Of a DNA stretch of 64,000 bases, positions 44,602 through 53,700 are shown one piece after another (position 1 is the stretch's first letter; each line of letters starts with the position of its first letter). Origin of the DNA: Notamacropus eugenii (taxonomy: Eukaryota > Chordata > Mammalia > Diprotodontia > Macropodidae); assembly GCF_028372415.1 (NCBI RefSeq), contig NC_092873.1, positions 348,091,390 to 348,155,389 on the forward strand, written 5' to 3'. The position numbers were made by a program, and so were the translations under genes. The notes under the pieces were generated by a model, which worked only from the letters and a program-made list of their open reading frames with translations, was not told where the DNA came from and did not search any database.

Positions 44602-44680
44602 AACTGATGAGTAACTACATCTTTTCCAGTATTCTTTGTGTCAAGAAGATCATGTTGAGTTCTGGAGGAATAGCTAACTG
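44602..44680 (+). other. LYZL6: LYZL6 exon 3
   Basis: 79 nt, the usual length of c-lysozyme exon 3. In the ancestral frame it encodes 'ELMSNYIFSSILCVKK' and 'IMLSSGGIANW'. The acceptor follows a pyrimidine tract (gtctccttcag). The donor gtgaac is weak. Confidence 0.82.
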
Positions 44681-45261
44681 GTGAACAAGATGCTCAGGAA
44701 CCAACCTCCCTCATCCCCATTCCCAAGAAAGAGAGAGCTAAGAGAGGAAGAAGTAGCAGGAATGGACTGAAAGAGCTATAGCATTGGAAAATTCAAAGGA
44801 ACTGGGGATCAGAGGGAAGCCTGGTAGTGACTTAGAGGTTCATTAGCTCTGGAGAGAATTCATCTTCTACCCTAGGAAGATGAGTTACTTTATTAGAGCA
44901 GGAAACTGCCTCCAATCCATGGTAGGATGAAGGAGTAGGAAGCAAAGAGACTTTTATAATCTAGTGTTTCATCTGAATCCCAATGGAATGTAGTGTAACA
45001 GGAAAGGTAGCTCCCTCTTTGGGGGATATGATGAGGAGGAAAATATAGTTTGGAGCAAGTATCCTGGAATATGGGGCCAGCCAGCTAGGGATTTGAAATA
45101 AGCTTAAAAAGAGATAAAAAGGACAAGAATAGACAGTGAATGAAGTAGATTAAGGAGGCAACTATATACTGGCTTCCTATAAAATGTTAGTGTGGCTGTT
45201 GGTGGAGAGAGGGAAAGGAAAAAAGATCACCATTAACTTCTTTCTACTCTGATTCTTCCAG

Positions 45262-45328
45262 GGTGAAGTGGAGGATACACTGCCAGGATCGAGACCTCTC
45301 CTATTGGCTTACAGGGTGTCACTTGTAA
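45262..45328 (+). other. LYZL6: LYZL6 exon 4 (coding part)
   Basis: Encodes 'VKWRIHCQDRDLSYWLTGCH' then L and a stop, matching the human C-terminus (VEWRLHC...YWLTGC). Acceptor gattcttccag. Confidence 0.85.
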
Positions 45329-45620
45329 TTGGAGATGTGCCCAAGTCCACTTGCTATGGAGTACACAGTAGGGCTCAGTCCATTGCATTTGGGGCCTTTC
45401 TCTTTCTTCCTCTTGTTTCCTCTCCTTAATGCTCCATTTTTCATTCTTTCTTCCACTCAGATATGAAAACAGAATTGAGACACTTTCCCCATGATTATGG
45501 TTGAAGTGGAGCCCTGGGAAACATCTGGGTTTCTTTCTCCAGAGGCCTTGCTTATCATTTGCAAACCAGGAGATCTAGACTTAGAAAACTAGGGTGATCT
45601 TGTACATTTAAAAAATATTC

Positions 45621-45626
45621 AATAAA
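45621..45626 (+). promoter_or_regulatory. LYZL6: LYZL6 polyadenylation signal
   Basis: Canonical AATAAA 293 bp after the stop, followed by GT-rich text. It indicates that the 3' end of the gene is preserved although the reading frame is broken. Confidence 0.7.
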
Positions 45627-45659
45627 GCACGTGCAAAAATACATCTACCTGTAATTAAG

Positions 45660-45900
45660 CATTGGGGTCATAAGGCAGAACCCCAGAGGACCCTGCTTCT
45701 GAGAGAGTCCCTGATGGCATTTAATGAAAGTGCCTTGGAAAGACTTTGGAGCATGTATAGATGTTCTATAACTGGTCCTGATCTGCGAACTACAAGGTGG
45801 ATAACAGCCTCCGACTGGTTGAGACTACAGAGTTGCCTCTGTGGCATCAGTCTTTCCACCTCCTCTTTTTCCCATTTGCACCTCTGACTCCTTTGCTGTT
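45660..45900 (-). repeat. RTE-type LINE fragment, antisense
   Basis: 'gaaagtgccttggaaagact', 'gcatgtatagatgttctata' and 'actggtcctgatctgcgaac' match the right part of the RTE copy at 33106-33900. Confidence 0.55.
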
Positions 45901-46164
45901 ATCATCCAGTAAGAGATAATGCTCTCAGGGGAGAGGCTTTAGATCTTGTCCCATCTGAGGCTAGCATATGACCCTTTGGATGTGGGCCTTGTTTTGTGTT
46001 GTTCTTTGGAGTGAAGGATTGGAAGCTACAACCTTGCTATGCTCCAAGGATGGAAGAGTGATTAGGGGGACCCAGCCTAGAATACTCTTTTGTGTGTCTT
46101 GCTGTATGTATTAAAATGTTCTCTTTTTTTAGTGTTTAAATTCAGAACAAAAAATAAAAATTTA

Positions 46165-46400
46165 AAAACATTGTTATCAATGACTTAGAAGAAGGCACAA
46201 ATGTTAGACTTGGAAATGACACCAAGCTGGGACACAGGCCAGCATTTTGTTGAGATCCAAAATTATCTCAATTGACTAGTCAGAATAAATATAAAAAGAT
46301 GAAACTTAAAAGAAAAAATAAAACTATATTATTATATATATAAAGGATAGCATCAGAAAATTAATTAGTAAACAGAAAAAATCTTTTGTAACAATAGGAA
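46165..46400 (+). repeat. L3/CR1-type LINE fragment
   Basis: 'tatcaatgacttagaagaag' and 'aatgacaccaagctgggaca' are relics of the CR1/L3 reverse transcriptase text 'FINDLEEG' and 'ADDTKLG'. Old and decayed. Confidence 0.6.
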
Positions 46401-46404
46401 GAAA

Positions 46405-46802
46405 TTCTTTATTTTTTTATTTTATTCTTTATTTTACTTATTTTTGATGCTTTTTTAAAAAATCACATTCTTTTCCATATACATCCTTACTACCCTACCT
46501 TATCTAGTGGTCTTCCTTTGTAGCCAAAAATTTAAAAAAAAAACCAGTACAGCAAAACCAACCAACAAATGAGCTCCATCTGACAATATATAATATTCCT
46601 CACCCATAGTCCTCCACCTTGGCAATAAAAAGAGAAAAGTGTATTTTTTCTTCTTCTGGGCCAGGCTTGGTCATTATAAGAATATTTCATTTAGTTTTGT
46701 TTTTATTCTTTCTGCTTATGATGTTGTTGTTTACCAGTGTGTATAATATTTTCCTCATTCTACATGGTTCATCATTTTATACATCTTCCCATGTTCCTAA
46801 GT
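46405..46802 (-). repeat. L1 3' UTR fragment, antisense
   Basis: 'cattcttttccatatacatc', 'gagctccatctgacaatata', 'attcctcacccatagtcctc', 'catttagttttgtttttatt': typical antisense marsupial L1 3' UTR. Confidence 0.6.
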
Positions 46803-47165
46803 AGTTAGGTGATGCAGTGGTTAGAGATCTAGGCCTGGAATCAGACTTCAAATCTGGCTTTAGACACTTACTCTTTGTGTAACCCTTGACAAGTCAGTTA
46901 ACCTCTGTCTGCCTCAGTTTCTTCAATTATAAATTGGGGATCTTAATAGCACCTACCTTGAAGGGTGCCTGGTTTCAACTCCATGGAATGAGATGTCCCT
47001 CCCAGGATAAATTCATCACTGCTAAACTTACCATCATGCTGCTAACTCAAGTCTTGATTGATAACACCTCCCTCAAACTCCCCTCTGCTGGGAGGACTGT
47101 CTTTTGCCTTTCTTTATTACCCTAGCACTTATCATAGTACCTGGAATTTAGTTGGTGGTTGTCCT
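46803..47165 (+). repeat. CORE-SINE followed by L2 3' end
   Basis: 46803-46965: 'taggtgatgcagtggttaga', 'ttcaaatctggctttagaca', 'taatagcacctaccttgaag'. 47080-47165: 'aggactgtcttttgcctttc', 'cctagcacttatcatagtac'. Confidence 0.7.
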
Positions 47166-47169
47166 TTTA

Positions 47170-47555
47170 TCTCAAATGGGACTAAAATGACATCCCCATG
47201 TTGGGGTCAAGGTACAGTGTGTCCAGCTTTGGCTGATTGGACCTATACAAGTTCAGAATGATCTACCACCAGTTGGGCACAAATAATCCATATGAACATT
47301 TGGAGTGGAGATGTCTCTAAATTTTTCCATCTCATGTTTCTTTTGAGCTACTGCCTTTCTAATTCACTCATAGAGCACAGAATCTTCTTTGATGTAGGCA
47401 CACCATGCTGGGCAACCTTTTGCCAGCGTCTTGCAACCAGTTCCAAAGTTCTTCAGAGAGATCACTGGCCAGTTCCCCATTACTATAGCATTTTTTTGGC
47501 TAACAAAACAGTGGAAACAAAGGGGATTCCTACCAATGAAGAGTGACAAGACAAA
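47170..47555 (-). repeat. Possible RTE-type LINE coding fragment, antisense
   Basis: 'ggcacaccatgctgggcaac', 'cttgcaaccagttccaaagt' and 'tcttcagagagatcac' resemble antisense RTE ORF text. Weak. Confidence 0.35.
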
Positions 47556-47559
47556 CTGT

Positions 47560-47665
47560 GGTATGCCAATCAACTAGCATTTATTAAGTTCTCACTACAT
47601 AACAGACTCTGTGCTTGGTGATGTGGTAACAAACAGATATGAAACAGTTCTTATCTTCAAAGCCC
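47560..47665 (-). repeat. L2 3' end, antisense
   Basis: 'actagcatttattaagttct', 'acagactctgtgcttggtga', 'cagttcttatcttcaaagcc'. Confidence 0.7.
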
Positions 47666-47667
47666 TT

Positions 47668-48420
47668 AGGGAACAGGGTCTTAACCTTTTTGTGTCACAA
47701 ACTCTTTTGGCAATTTGATAAAGTCTCTGGACCTCTTCTCAGAATAATGTTTTTAAATATATATGTGACGGGTCCAGTATCTACAAAGGCTTTCTGTCCA
47801 AACCAAACACCATCACACCTCCCCGCCTTCCCTCCCCAACATACGTTAAGTGGCTACAGGAAATGATGCTGGGACTTGATTTGCTTGGGATGGAGTGAGA
47901 TTTAAGCTACAAATGGCTTGTAGCTTCCTGTTAGCCTCTGGCTATATTGATAGTAGCTCCCTGATTACCCAAGGGCATAAAAAGACCCACCCACTTGGGA
48001 TCTGAACCCTTCAGACTTGGTGTATATCAGAAGACCATTTGAGTAACCACCTCCTTTGATATCCAGGTCTGTTTCCTTATGGAGGCAAAGCGGGTGGAGG
48101 TTGGGAGGGGAAACTTCATCTACCCTAAGTGTTATTACATACTTGTTGAATATCCTTTCTGGGTTAAGGTCAAATAAACTTCCTTTTGTTAATGGTTCAA
48201 AGGTCTCATTTTGTCCCAGCTTTTAATCTGAACTAATATGGTACTGGCCTGCCTATGCCTAACAACGTAAAATAAAATATGTAGGATTAAAGAGGAAATC
48301 AACTACAGTGAAATATATTTATATATTTTTTTTTCTTTCTCTTGGATAAGATGGGGGTATGTTCACTTCTTGTAGTGTCTCAAAAATTCAATTCTATTTC
48401 TCCTCTTGAGGAAATTTCCA
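47668..48420 (+). mobile_element. hAT-type non-autonomous DNA element, split by an LTR
   Basis: Left part 47668-47763 ('ggtcttaacctttttgtgtc', 'cctcttctcagaataatgtt') and right part 48265 onward ('aaataaaatatgtaggatta', 'gaaatcaactacagtgaaat') join into the text of a widespread mammalian hAT-family MITE. The element lacks coding capacity. Its right end, near 48330-48420, is not sharp. Confidence 0.55.
47764..48264 (+). mobile_element. Solo LTR of an endogenous retrovirus, about 501 bp
   Basis: Starts TG (tgtgacggg) and ends CA (cctaaca), with a TATA-like 'gggcataaaaagaccc' near 47968 and a poly(A) signal (aaataaac) near 48172, in the order expected of U3-R-U5. It breaks the hAT element exactly, with 5-bp flanks atata/acgta that differ only by CpG-decay-type changes. 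A 5-bp duplication would suit an ERVL-like family. No internal sequence remains. It is younger than the hAT copy but still old. Confidence 0.55.
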
Positions 48421-48890
48421 GATGTCTCAGGTCCCCAGAGAAATGAAACAGTGATACAAGAAGGTCACTTTTCATAGTAGAATTTCAGGCACTGTGACAG
48501 GCTAGTGAGGGACATATTTTGAGGGCAAGCACCCCTATTGAAAATGGAACAGACCATGAAACTCCAGACAATTCAGAATATCAGGATGACTGGAAAATCT
48601 ATGAGAATGAGGAGAGAGGAGAAGAGCAACTGTGACTCTTAAAAACTATCTAACACTAGGATATTTGCCCAACTTTGTATGTGGATTCTGAGTATGAAGG
48701 AGAGGTGGGACTGTGAGGAGGAACCATAGCTTCAGAGGTATTTGTATGAGTGCATGGCAGATATGTGAGTGTGTGGCATGGCACAAGCCTATATCTGAAA
48801 TCAGAAGACCCAGGTTTGTGAGATAGGAGGAAGTCAGAACACAGCCTGCTGGTGAGTCTCCCTGCCACAAATCTCCCCCCACTGCCATCC
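48421..48890. other. Unassigned intergenic sequence
   Basis: About 470 bp; nothing recognised beyond short frames. Confidence 0.4.
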
Positions 48891-49812
48891 ATCCTCCAAT
48901 TAGCTGTCATCCTGATCTTCCTAAAGTCCAGGCCTGACTATATCATCCCTTATTCAATAAATTCTATTGTTTGGGGCAGCTAGGTGGTGCAGTGGATAGA
49001 GCACCAGTACAGGAGTCAGAAGGACCTGAGTTTAAATTTCACCTCAGACACTTGACACTCGCTAGCTGCGTGACCTTGGGCAAGTTACTTAACCCCAATT
49101 GCCTCATCCTGGGTCACCTCCAGTCATCCTGATGAATATCCGGTCACTGGATTCAGATGGTTCTGGAGGAGAAGTGAGGCTGGTGACCTGCACAGCCCAC
49201 CCTCACTCAAAACAAAGTCAAGTGCACGTCATGTCATTATCTCTCTGATGGCATGGTCTTCTTCGGCAACAAAGGACCAACACACACACGCACAAATTCT
49301 ATTGGTTCCCTATCACACCTTCAGGATCAAACATAAAATCATCTTTTTGGTATTCAAAGTCTTTCCCAGCCTCCCTGGTTACCTGTCTCTACCTTTCCAG
49401 CCTTCTTACACCTTAGGCTGCTGCAGCCTTCACCCCCCTTACGCTTGGAAGCAGCGGCGTCCGGCTTCCTGGCTCTTCCGCACACAAGACACTGCATCTC
49501 CTGACTCCAGGCATTCTCTCCGGGTTGTGCCCCGTTCGTGGGATGCTCTCTCCTCTCACCTGCCTTCCGACTTCTCTGGCTTCAAGGGCCGGCTAAAATC
49601 TGACTTTCTCCAGGAAGCCTTTCCCGGGGACTTAATTCTATGGCCTTCCTTCTGCTCCAGTTTACTTTATACGTAGCTGGTGCGTACGTGGTTATGTGGA
49701 CGGTCTGTGCCCATCAGACGGGGAGTCTCCTGAGAGCAAGAACTGTTTGTTGCCTTTCTTTGTGCGCTCAGCTCAGCTTCACGGTCTGGCACGTAGTAGG
49801 TGCTTCGTGAAT
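48890..49812 (+). mobile_element. L2 LINE 3' part, split by a SINE
   Basis: 48890-48969 ('catcctgatcttcctaaagt', 'tatatcatcccttattcaat') continues after the SINE at 49294 ('ttggttccctatcacacctt', 'cctttccagccttcttacac', 'ctctccaggaagcctttccc') to the L2 end ('ctggcacgtagtaggtgctt'). From 49440 on, it is unusually rich in CpG for an L2 copy. The frame at 49248-49676 is L2 ORF2 remnant. Confidence 0.85.
48970..49293 (+). repeat. tRNA-headed SINE with RTE-like tail, full length
   Basis: Flanked by a perfect 11-bp duplication, aaattctattg, at 48959-48969 and 49294-49304. The head is 'ggggcagctaggtggtgcag' with a pol III B-box-like 'gagtttaaattt'. The middle is 'tgcgtgaccttgggcaagtt'. The 3' module, from 'catcctgggtcacctccagt' to 'cttcttcggcaacaaaggac', is shared with 14.24 and 14.91 kb. 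Confidence 0.88.
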
Positions 49813-49932
49813 GATGAATGGATGAATGAATGAATGAATGGATGGATGGATGGATGGATGGATGGATGGATGGATGGATGGATGGGTGGATGGATGGATG
49901 GATGGATGGATGGATGGATGGGTGGATGGATG
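49813..49932. repeat. (GGAT)n tetranucleotide microsatellite
   Basis: About 27 units of ggat with a few gggt variants, preceded by aatg units that continue the L2 terminal 'tgaatgaatg'. The array therefore grew from the L2 tail. Poly(MDGW) and poly(IHPS) frames are artefacts. Confidence 0.95.
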
Positions 49933-50548
49933 AATCCTGGCTTTGCCACTGACTTAGGGGGCTTTGGTCCTGTTTCCTTATCCGTCGCATCGGCTCAGAG
50001 GTTCTTCAGCCGGGGTCTGCGGGTCCTCCGGGGATCCCCCAGGCCCGGCTCCCCGGCTTCCTTCAGGTCTCACTAAAATCACCTGCTCCCTAGGAGGTGG
50101 CGCCCCGGGGCGTCCTGCCCGCCTCGCTTGCCCCAAGCTCGTTCGCACGAGCAATGGCTGCTGGCAGGCGGCCTCCGGGCCAGCCGGGGCTCCCGGGGCT
50201 CCCGGGCAGCCGGGGCTGGGTGTTCCTTGGCATTCCCCCCTAGCACCGCGCCAGCACCCGGCAGGTACCTTAACGTTTACTGACAGAGTGAACCTCTCTG
50301 TAACGGCACTGCAGCCTCGCTGGTTTCCTTTCGGATCCTTTGTGTTTATTTGACGCTTTGAACTGCATCACACTGAGACTCACCGAGAGGTCCGCGGGGC
50401 AGCGAAGCCCGACCTAGGGCTGGCCCGGGCGCGGGGAGGGACGGCACTGGCGGACTTCAGCCTTGGACCAGAGGGGGCGCTAGAACAAATACAGCCCGGG
50501 AAGACGACGCGCGCCTTCCTCTCGGTCAGACTTGGCGGGCGGCTGAGC

Positions 50549-50618
50549 TGCGCAGGCGCGGTCTGGGGTGGGCCACACCCCGCCCCCTCACTCCCCAGCT
50601 CAGGTGGCGCAAGCGCAG
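50549..50618 (+). promoter_or_regulatory. RDM1: Two NRF1-like sites flanking a GC box
   Basis: TGCGCAGGCGCG at 50549-50560 closely fits the NRF1 palindrome. GCGCAAGCGCAG at 50607-50618 is a second, weaker match. CCCCGCCCCC (about 50578-50587) between them is an Sp/KLF box. All lie within 85 bp of the start codon, typical of a TATA-less housekeeping promoter. Binding is inferred from the motifs only. Confidence 0.6.
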
Positions 50619-50631
50619 TCTGCAGGCGGGA

Positions 50632-50727
50632 ATGGCCGAAGTAGTGAGCTTCAGGGAACCTGTCGGGTCTGACAAGACGCTGTTTGTGTGGAAGCTGAGC
50701 CCCGGGCCCGGGGCCGAGGCCCTGCAT
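50632..50727 (+). other. RDM1: RDM1 coding exon 1
   Basis: Codons 1-32, ending 'GPGAEALH', phase 0, donor gtgagc. Encodes the first RRM strand. Confidence 0.93.
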
Positions 50728-53700
50728 GTGAGCCGGACTCTGGGACGCGGGGAGGGGGCGGGAAATGACCGCAGACGGCCGCTGGGACATCCGGGCCCCT
50801 CCGCCCCCTGCCTCAGTTTCCCCAGCTCGCCCCGTTTCCCGCCTCTGCTGCTGAACGTAGAGTGTCGGAGCTGGAAGGGGTGATGTTGGAGATCATCCAC
50901 AACTGTGGAAACTGAGGCTCAGAGAGGGAAGGAGGCTGGGCCACATACCCCGGAGGCGGGACTCGAACCCAGCCCTTGGGCTCCTTCCACTCTGCCCCTA
51001 CCCAAAGACACAAAGGGACATTTGTTTTTCAAGTTTCTGCCCTCGGTTGAACCCAGTGCCTTCAGTCGGTCAATAAACCTGATAAATTAACAAATAATAA
51101 ATTAATTAAAGCACCTACTATGTGCCAGGCCCGAGCAGAGGCTGGGAAGCAGACGCAAGCACCCGCTATGCGCCTGGTGGGAAGAACGTTGGCCCAGGTT
51201 GGGACCCTGCCTCCCGTGTCCTTGCTGCCAGTGGGATACCTTGCAGGTCGGGGGAGGGAAAGGAATAAGCGCTCATGGAAGCCCCTCCTGTGTGCCAGGC
51301 CCGGCCCTGTGCTGGGCAGGCCCGGTGCTCAGCGCTTATGGTCAGTGATGCTCACAAACATCCTGGGAACTGGGTGCTGTTATCGTCTCCATTTTACAGT
51401 TGGGGAAACTGAGGCCAACAGGTGAAGTGACTTGCTCAGGGAGGGTCTCACAGCTAGGAAGTGTCTGAGGCTGAATTTGAACTCAGGTCTTCCTGTCTCC
51501 AGACCCAGCACTCAGTCCATTGCACCACCTAGCTGCCTAGCTTGGCAGAATCATTTAAACACCCTGGGCCTCAGTTTCTTCATTTGTAAAATGAGAGGGA
51601 AGGCAGATGGACTGTATTTCCTTTAGGGGCCCTTCTGACTCTAGAGCTATGATCTATAAAAAACAGCCCCTGACCTCACTTTGCTCTGGAGGAGAATGTA
51701 CCAGGACAGATAAGTAAACTAACAACTTGTGGGCAATAGTGATGATCCCTTCGGGGAATCAGGGAAGGCTTCCCAAAGAAGGTGGGAACCTGAGCCAAGT
51801 CTTGAAGGAAGCTAAAGATTCTAAGGGAGTATATTCCAGGCTTTGAGAGGGTGGGAGATGGGGAGAGTAGGGAAGGTGGGGAGCAAACTTGCGGGTTTTC
51901 TGGGCTAGAGATTTCACAGTGTTCCTGTGGACCTCTCCCACAGCACTCTCTGTTCACAGCGTTCTCTCAGTTTGGCCTTCTCTATTCAGTCCGTGTCTTT
52001 CCATATGCTCCTGAGATCGCTCCTGGCTTCTATGCCATTATCAAGTTCTATTCAGCAAGAGATGCCTACAGAGCCCAAAAGGCATGTGATCAGAAGCAAC
52101 TGTTTCAGAAATCTCCTGTGAAAGTGAGTATGCCTACCACCTCTGTAAGAAGTTTACACCTAAACCAGACAAAAGATGGGGATGAGAGCTAATAACTTCA
52201 TTCTTATTTTACAGATGAGGAAATTGACGCTTAGAGGTTAAATGCCTGCCTAAACCCACAGAGCTTTTAAATAGTAGATATGGGACCCCAGAGATCTCTT
52301 TACTATCAACACTGAGGATCCAAAGGTTTATCCTACATGTTATATAGAAGGCAAGCATAAGAGCCCCCAAAACAGTGGTCTGCTTTTATTTTACTACTAG
52401 GTGAGCACAATAGAATTTAGCCATCTCCTATAGATAAGTACAATATTAGAAATAGCTTATTTTCTATTAAACTGCCAGTCTCCAAAAACATGAATCTTAA
52501 CATGAGTAGATATGACTGAAAATCAACTATAATGGAATCTTTTTGAAAGCATATTCCTTTTACTCTTATTAATCTGGTATCAGCTGAGACCTTTTGCTTG
52601 TCTTTAGTACTGTCTTGCCTTTGTAGTTTCTAGCTTCCTTATCCACTATGCCTCTTTCCCACCTGTAAACAAGAATGCTTAGATTTTCCACCTTGTTTGC
52701 CATATAGTCCCCTCTCTAAAAACCTTATTTATCATATCAGAAGTTTCAGACTAAAAAGACCTGTGGAGAGCATCTGGTCAGTTCAATGCTCTCATATCTC
52801 AAGGCCCAGGGAAATCAGTGACTTTTTCAAAATCACACAGGTAGTAGGTGACAGAGCTGGGATTTGAACTCAGGTCCTTTGATTCCAAATCCAGTGTTGT
52901 ACTAAGCTATTTTTTCCCAGCCTTTTCCATAATCTATCTTTCCTTCTCCATTTTTTTAACCTTTAAAAAGTAGCAATTTATTGGTTGGCAGATTAGTGGT
53001 TTTCTTTTTAGCCCAGAAACTCCCTAATGAGTTCAGATTGGAAACTATTCTGCAATTTATAGTCTTAGAGAGGTGCCTTAATTCAGGTTAAGTGACTTCC
53101 CTAAATTCATATAACCAGAATAGAAATCATGTCCTTACTCCACGGCCAACTCTCTAGCCACTAGGCAACAGTGCCTTAACTTAGTTTGTTAAGCCTCCAT
53201 CATTAAAACACATGAAGCATAACCTTGCAGATTTTTGTTAGATTAAAGCCAGACGTTCACCAGTAGGCAACTGTGAATGTAAATATTTGAAAGGTTTCTC
53301 TACGCCATCTGGCCAAGAACCATTGTCTTCAAATATTGCCTCATTCTGGAAGTCCCTGGCATACATTTGAACTAAACTATCTTTCAAACTAAGCCATATT
53401 TAAAATACTAGTCTATATTTAAAGGGAGTTTTCAAAGGAACTATGATTTCACGGGTGTGAGTACACCCTCCAGCTATGCAGATGGCTCCCCATCCTTGCT
53501 TTCTCATCTTGTTGAGTCTTGTGTTTCTTTCCGTAAATCATCTGGAGTTTGTACTTAATGTCCTAGAGGCCTTCCCCTAGTTCTTTTACTATCCAGTCAA
53601 TGGCACTTGGGCTGATCATTTAATAATTTTTAAATTCCTGGGAAAAATAGGAAATGAAATGAGTCATGGCTTTAGAAAATTATTCTGAGGATTTCATTGC

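Larger units (their letters stand above)
43389..45328 (+). pseudogene. LYZL6: Lysozyme-like 6, four exons, exon 2 frameshifted
   Basis: C-type lysozyme with the family's four-exon structure: exon 1 43389-43527, exon 2 43723-43867, exon 3 44602-44680, exon 4 45262-45328, with intron phases 1, 1 and 2. Residues 1-19 form a signal peptide ('MKKILFLSFVRCLILV'). The catalytic Glu (VYMESQFN) and Asp (GSTDYGLFQINSHYW) are both kept, as are most cysteines, and exon 4 ends 'SYWLTGCHL'. Assignment to LYZL6 rests on similarity to the human protein from memory and on linkage to RDM1. In exon 2, the segment between 'SHYWC' and 'ICHINC' is 13 nt, where the human gene has 27. The net 14-nt loss shifts the frame and brings a stop at the exon 2/3 junction, removing the C-terminal third. 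Exon lengths, splice phases and a poly(A) signal are otherwise intact, so the loss is recent, allelic, or an assembly error. LYZL6 is known as a sperm/testis secreted lysozyme. Confidence 0.85.
49960..50900. promoter_or_regulatory. RDM1: RDM1 CpG island and promoter
   Basis: CpG-dense and GC-rich. It contains exon 1 and about 600 bp upstream. No TATA box is evident. Long frames on the minus strand (50380-50900) are composition artefacts. A divergent transcript from the island cannot be excluded. Confidence 0.8.

Noticed and set aside
48970-49110. tRNA gene
   Set aside because: The tRNA-like head belongs to a SINE. The full SINE body, tail and target duplication are present.
49667-50076. Repeats resembling a spaced array (GGAT units, IHPS/MDGW frames)
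   Set aside because: Plain tetranucleotide microsatellite derived from an L2 tail. There are no spacers and no CRISPR context in a mammalian genome.
50380-50900. Minus-strand frames of 124-136 codons in the RDM1 CpG island
   Set aside because: Overlapping frames on both strands result from high GC. None matches a known protein. A noncoding divergent transcript remains possible but is not shown.
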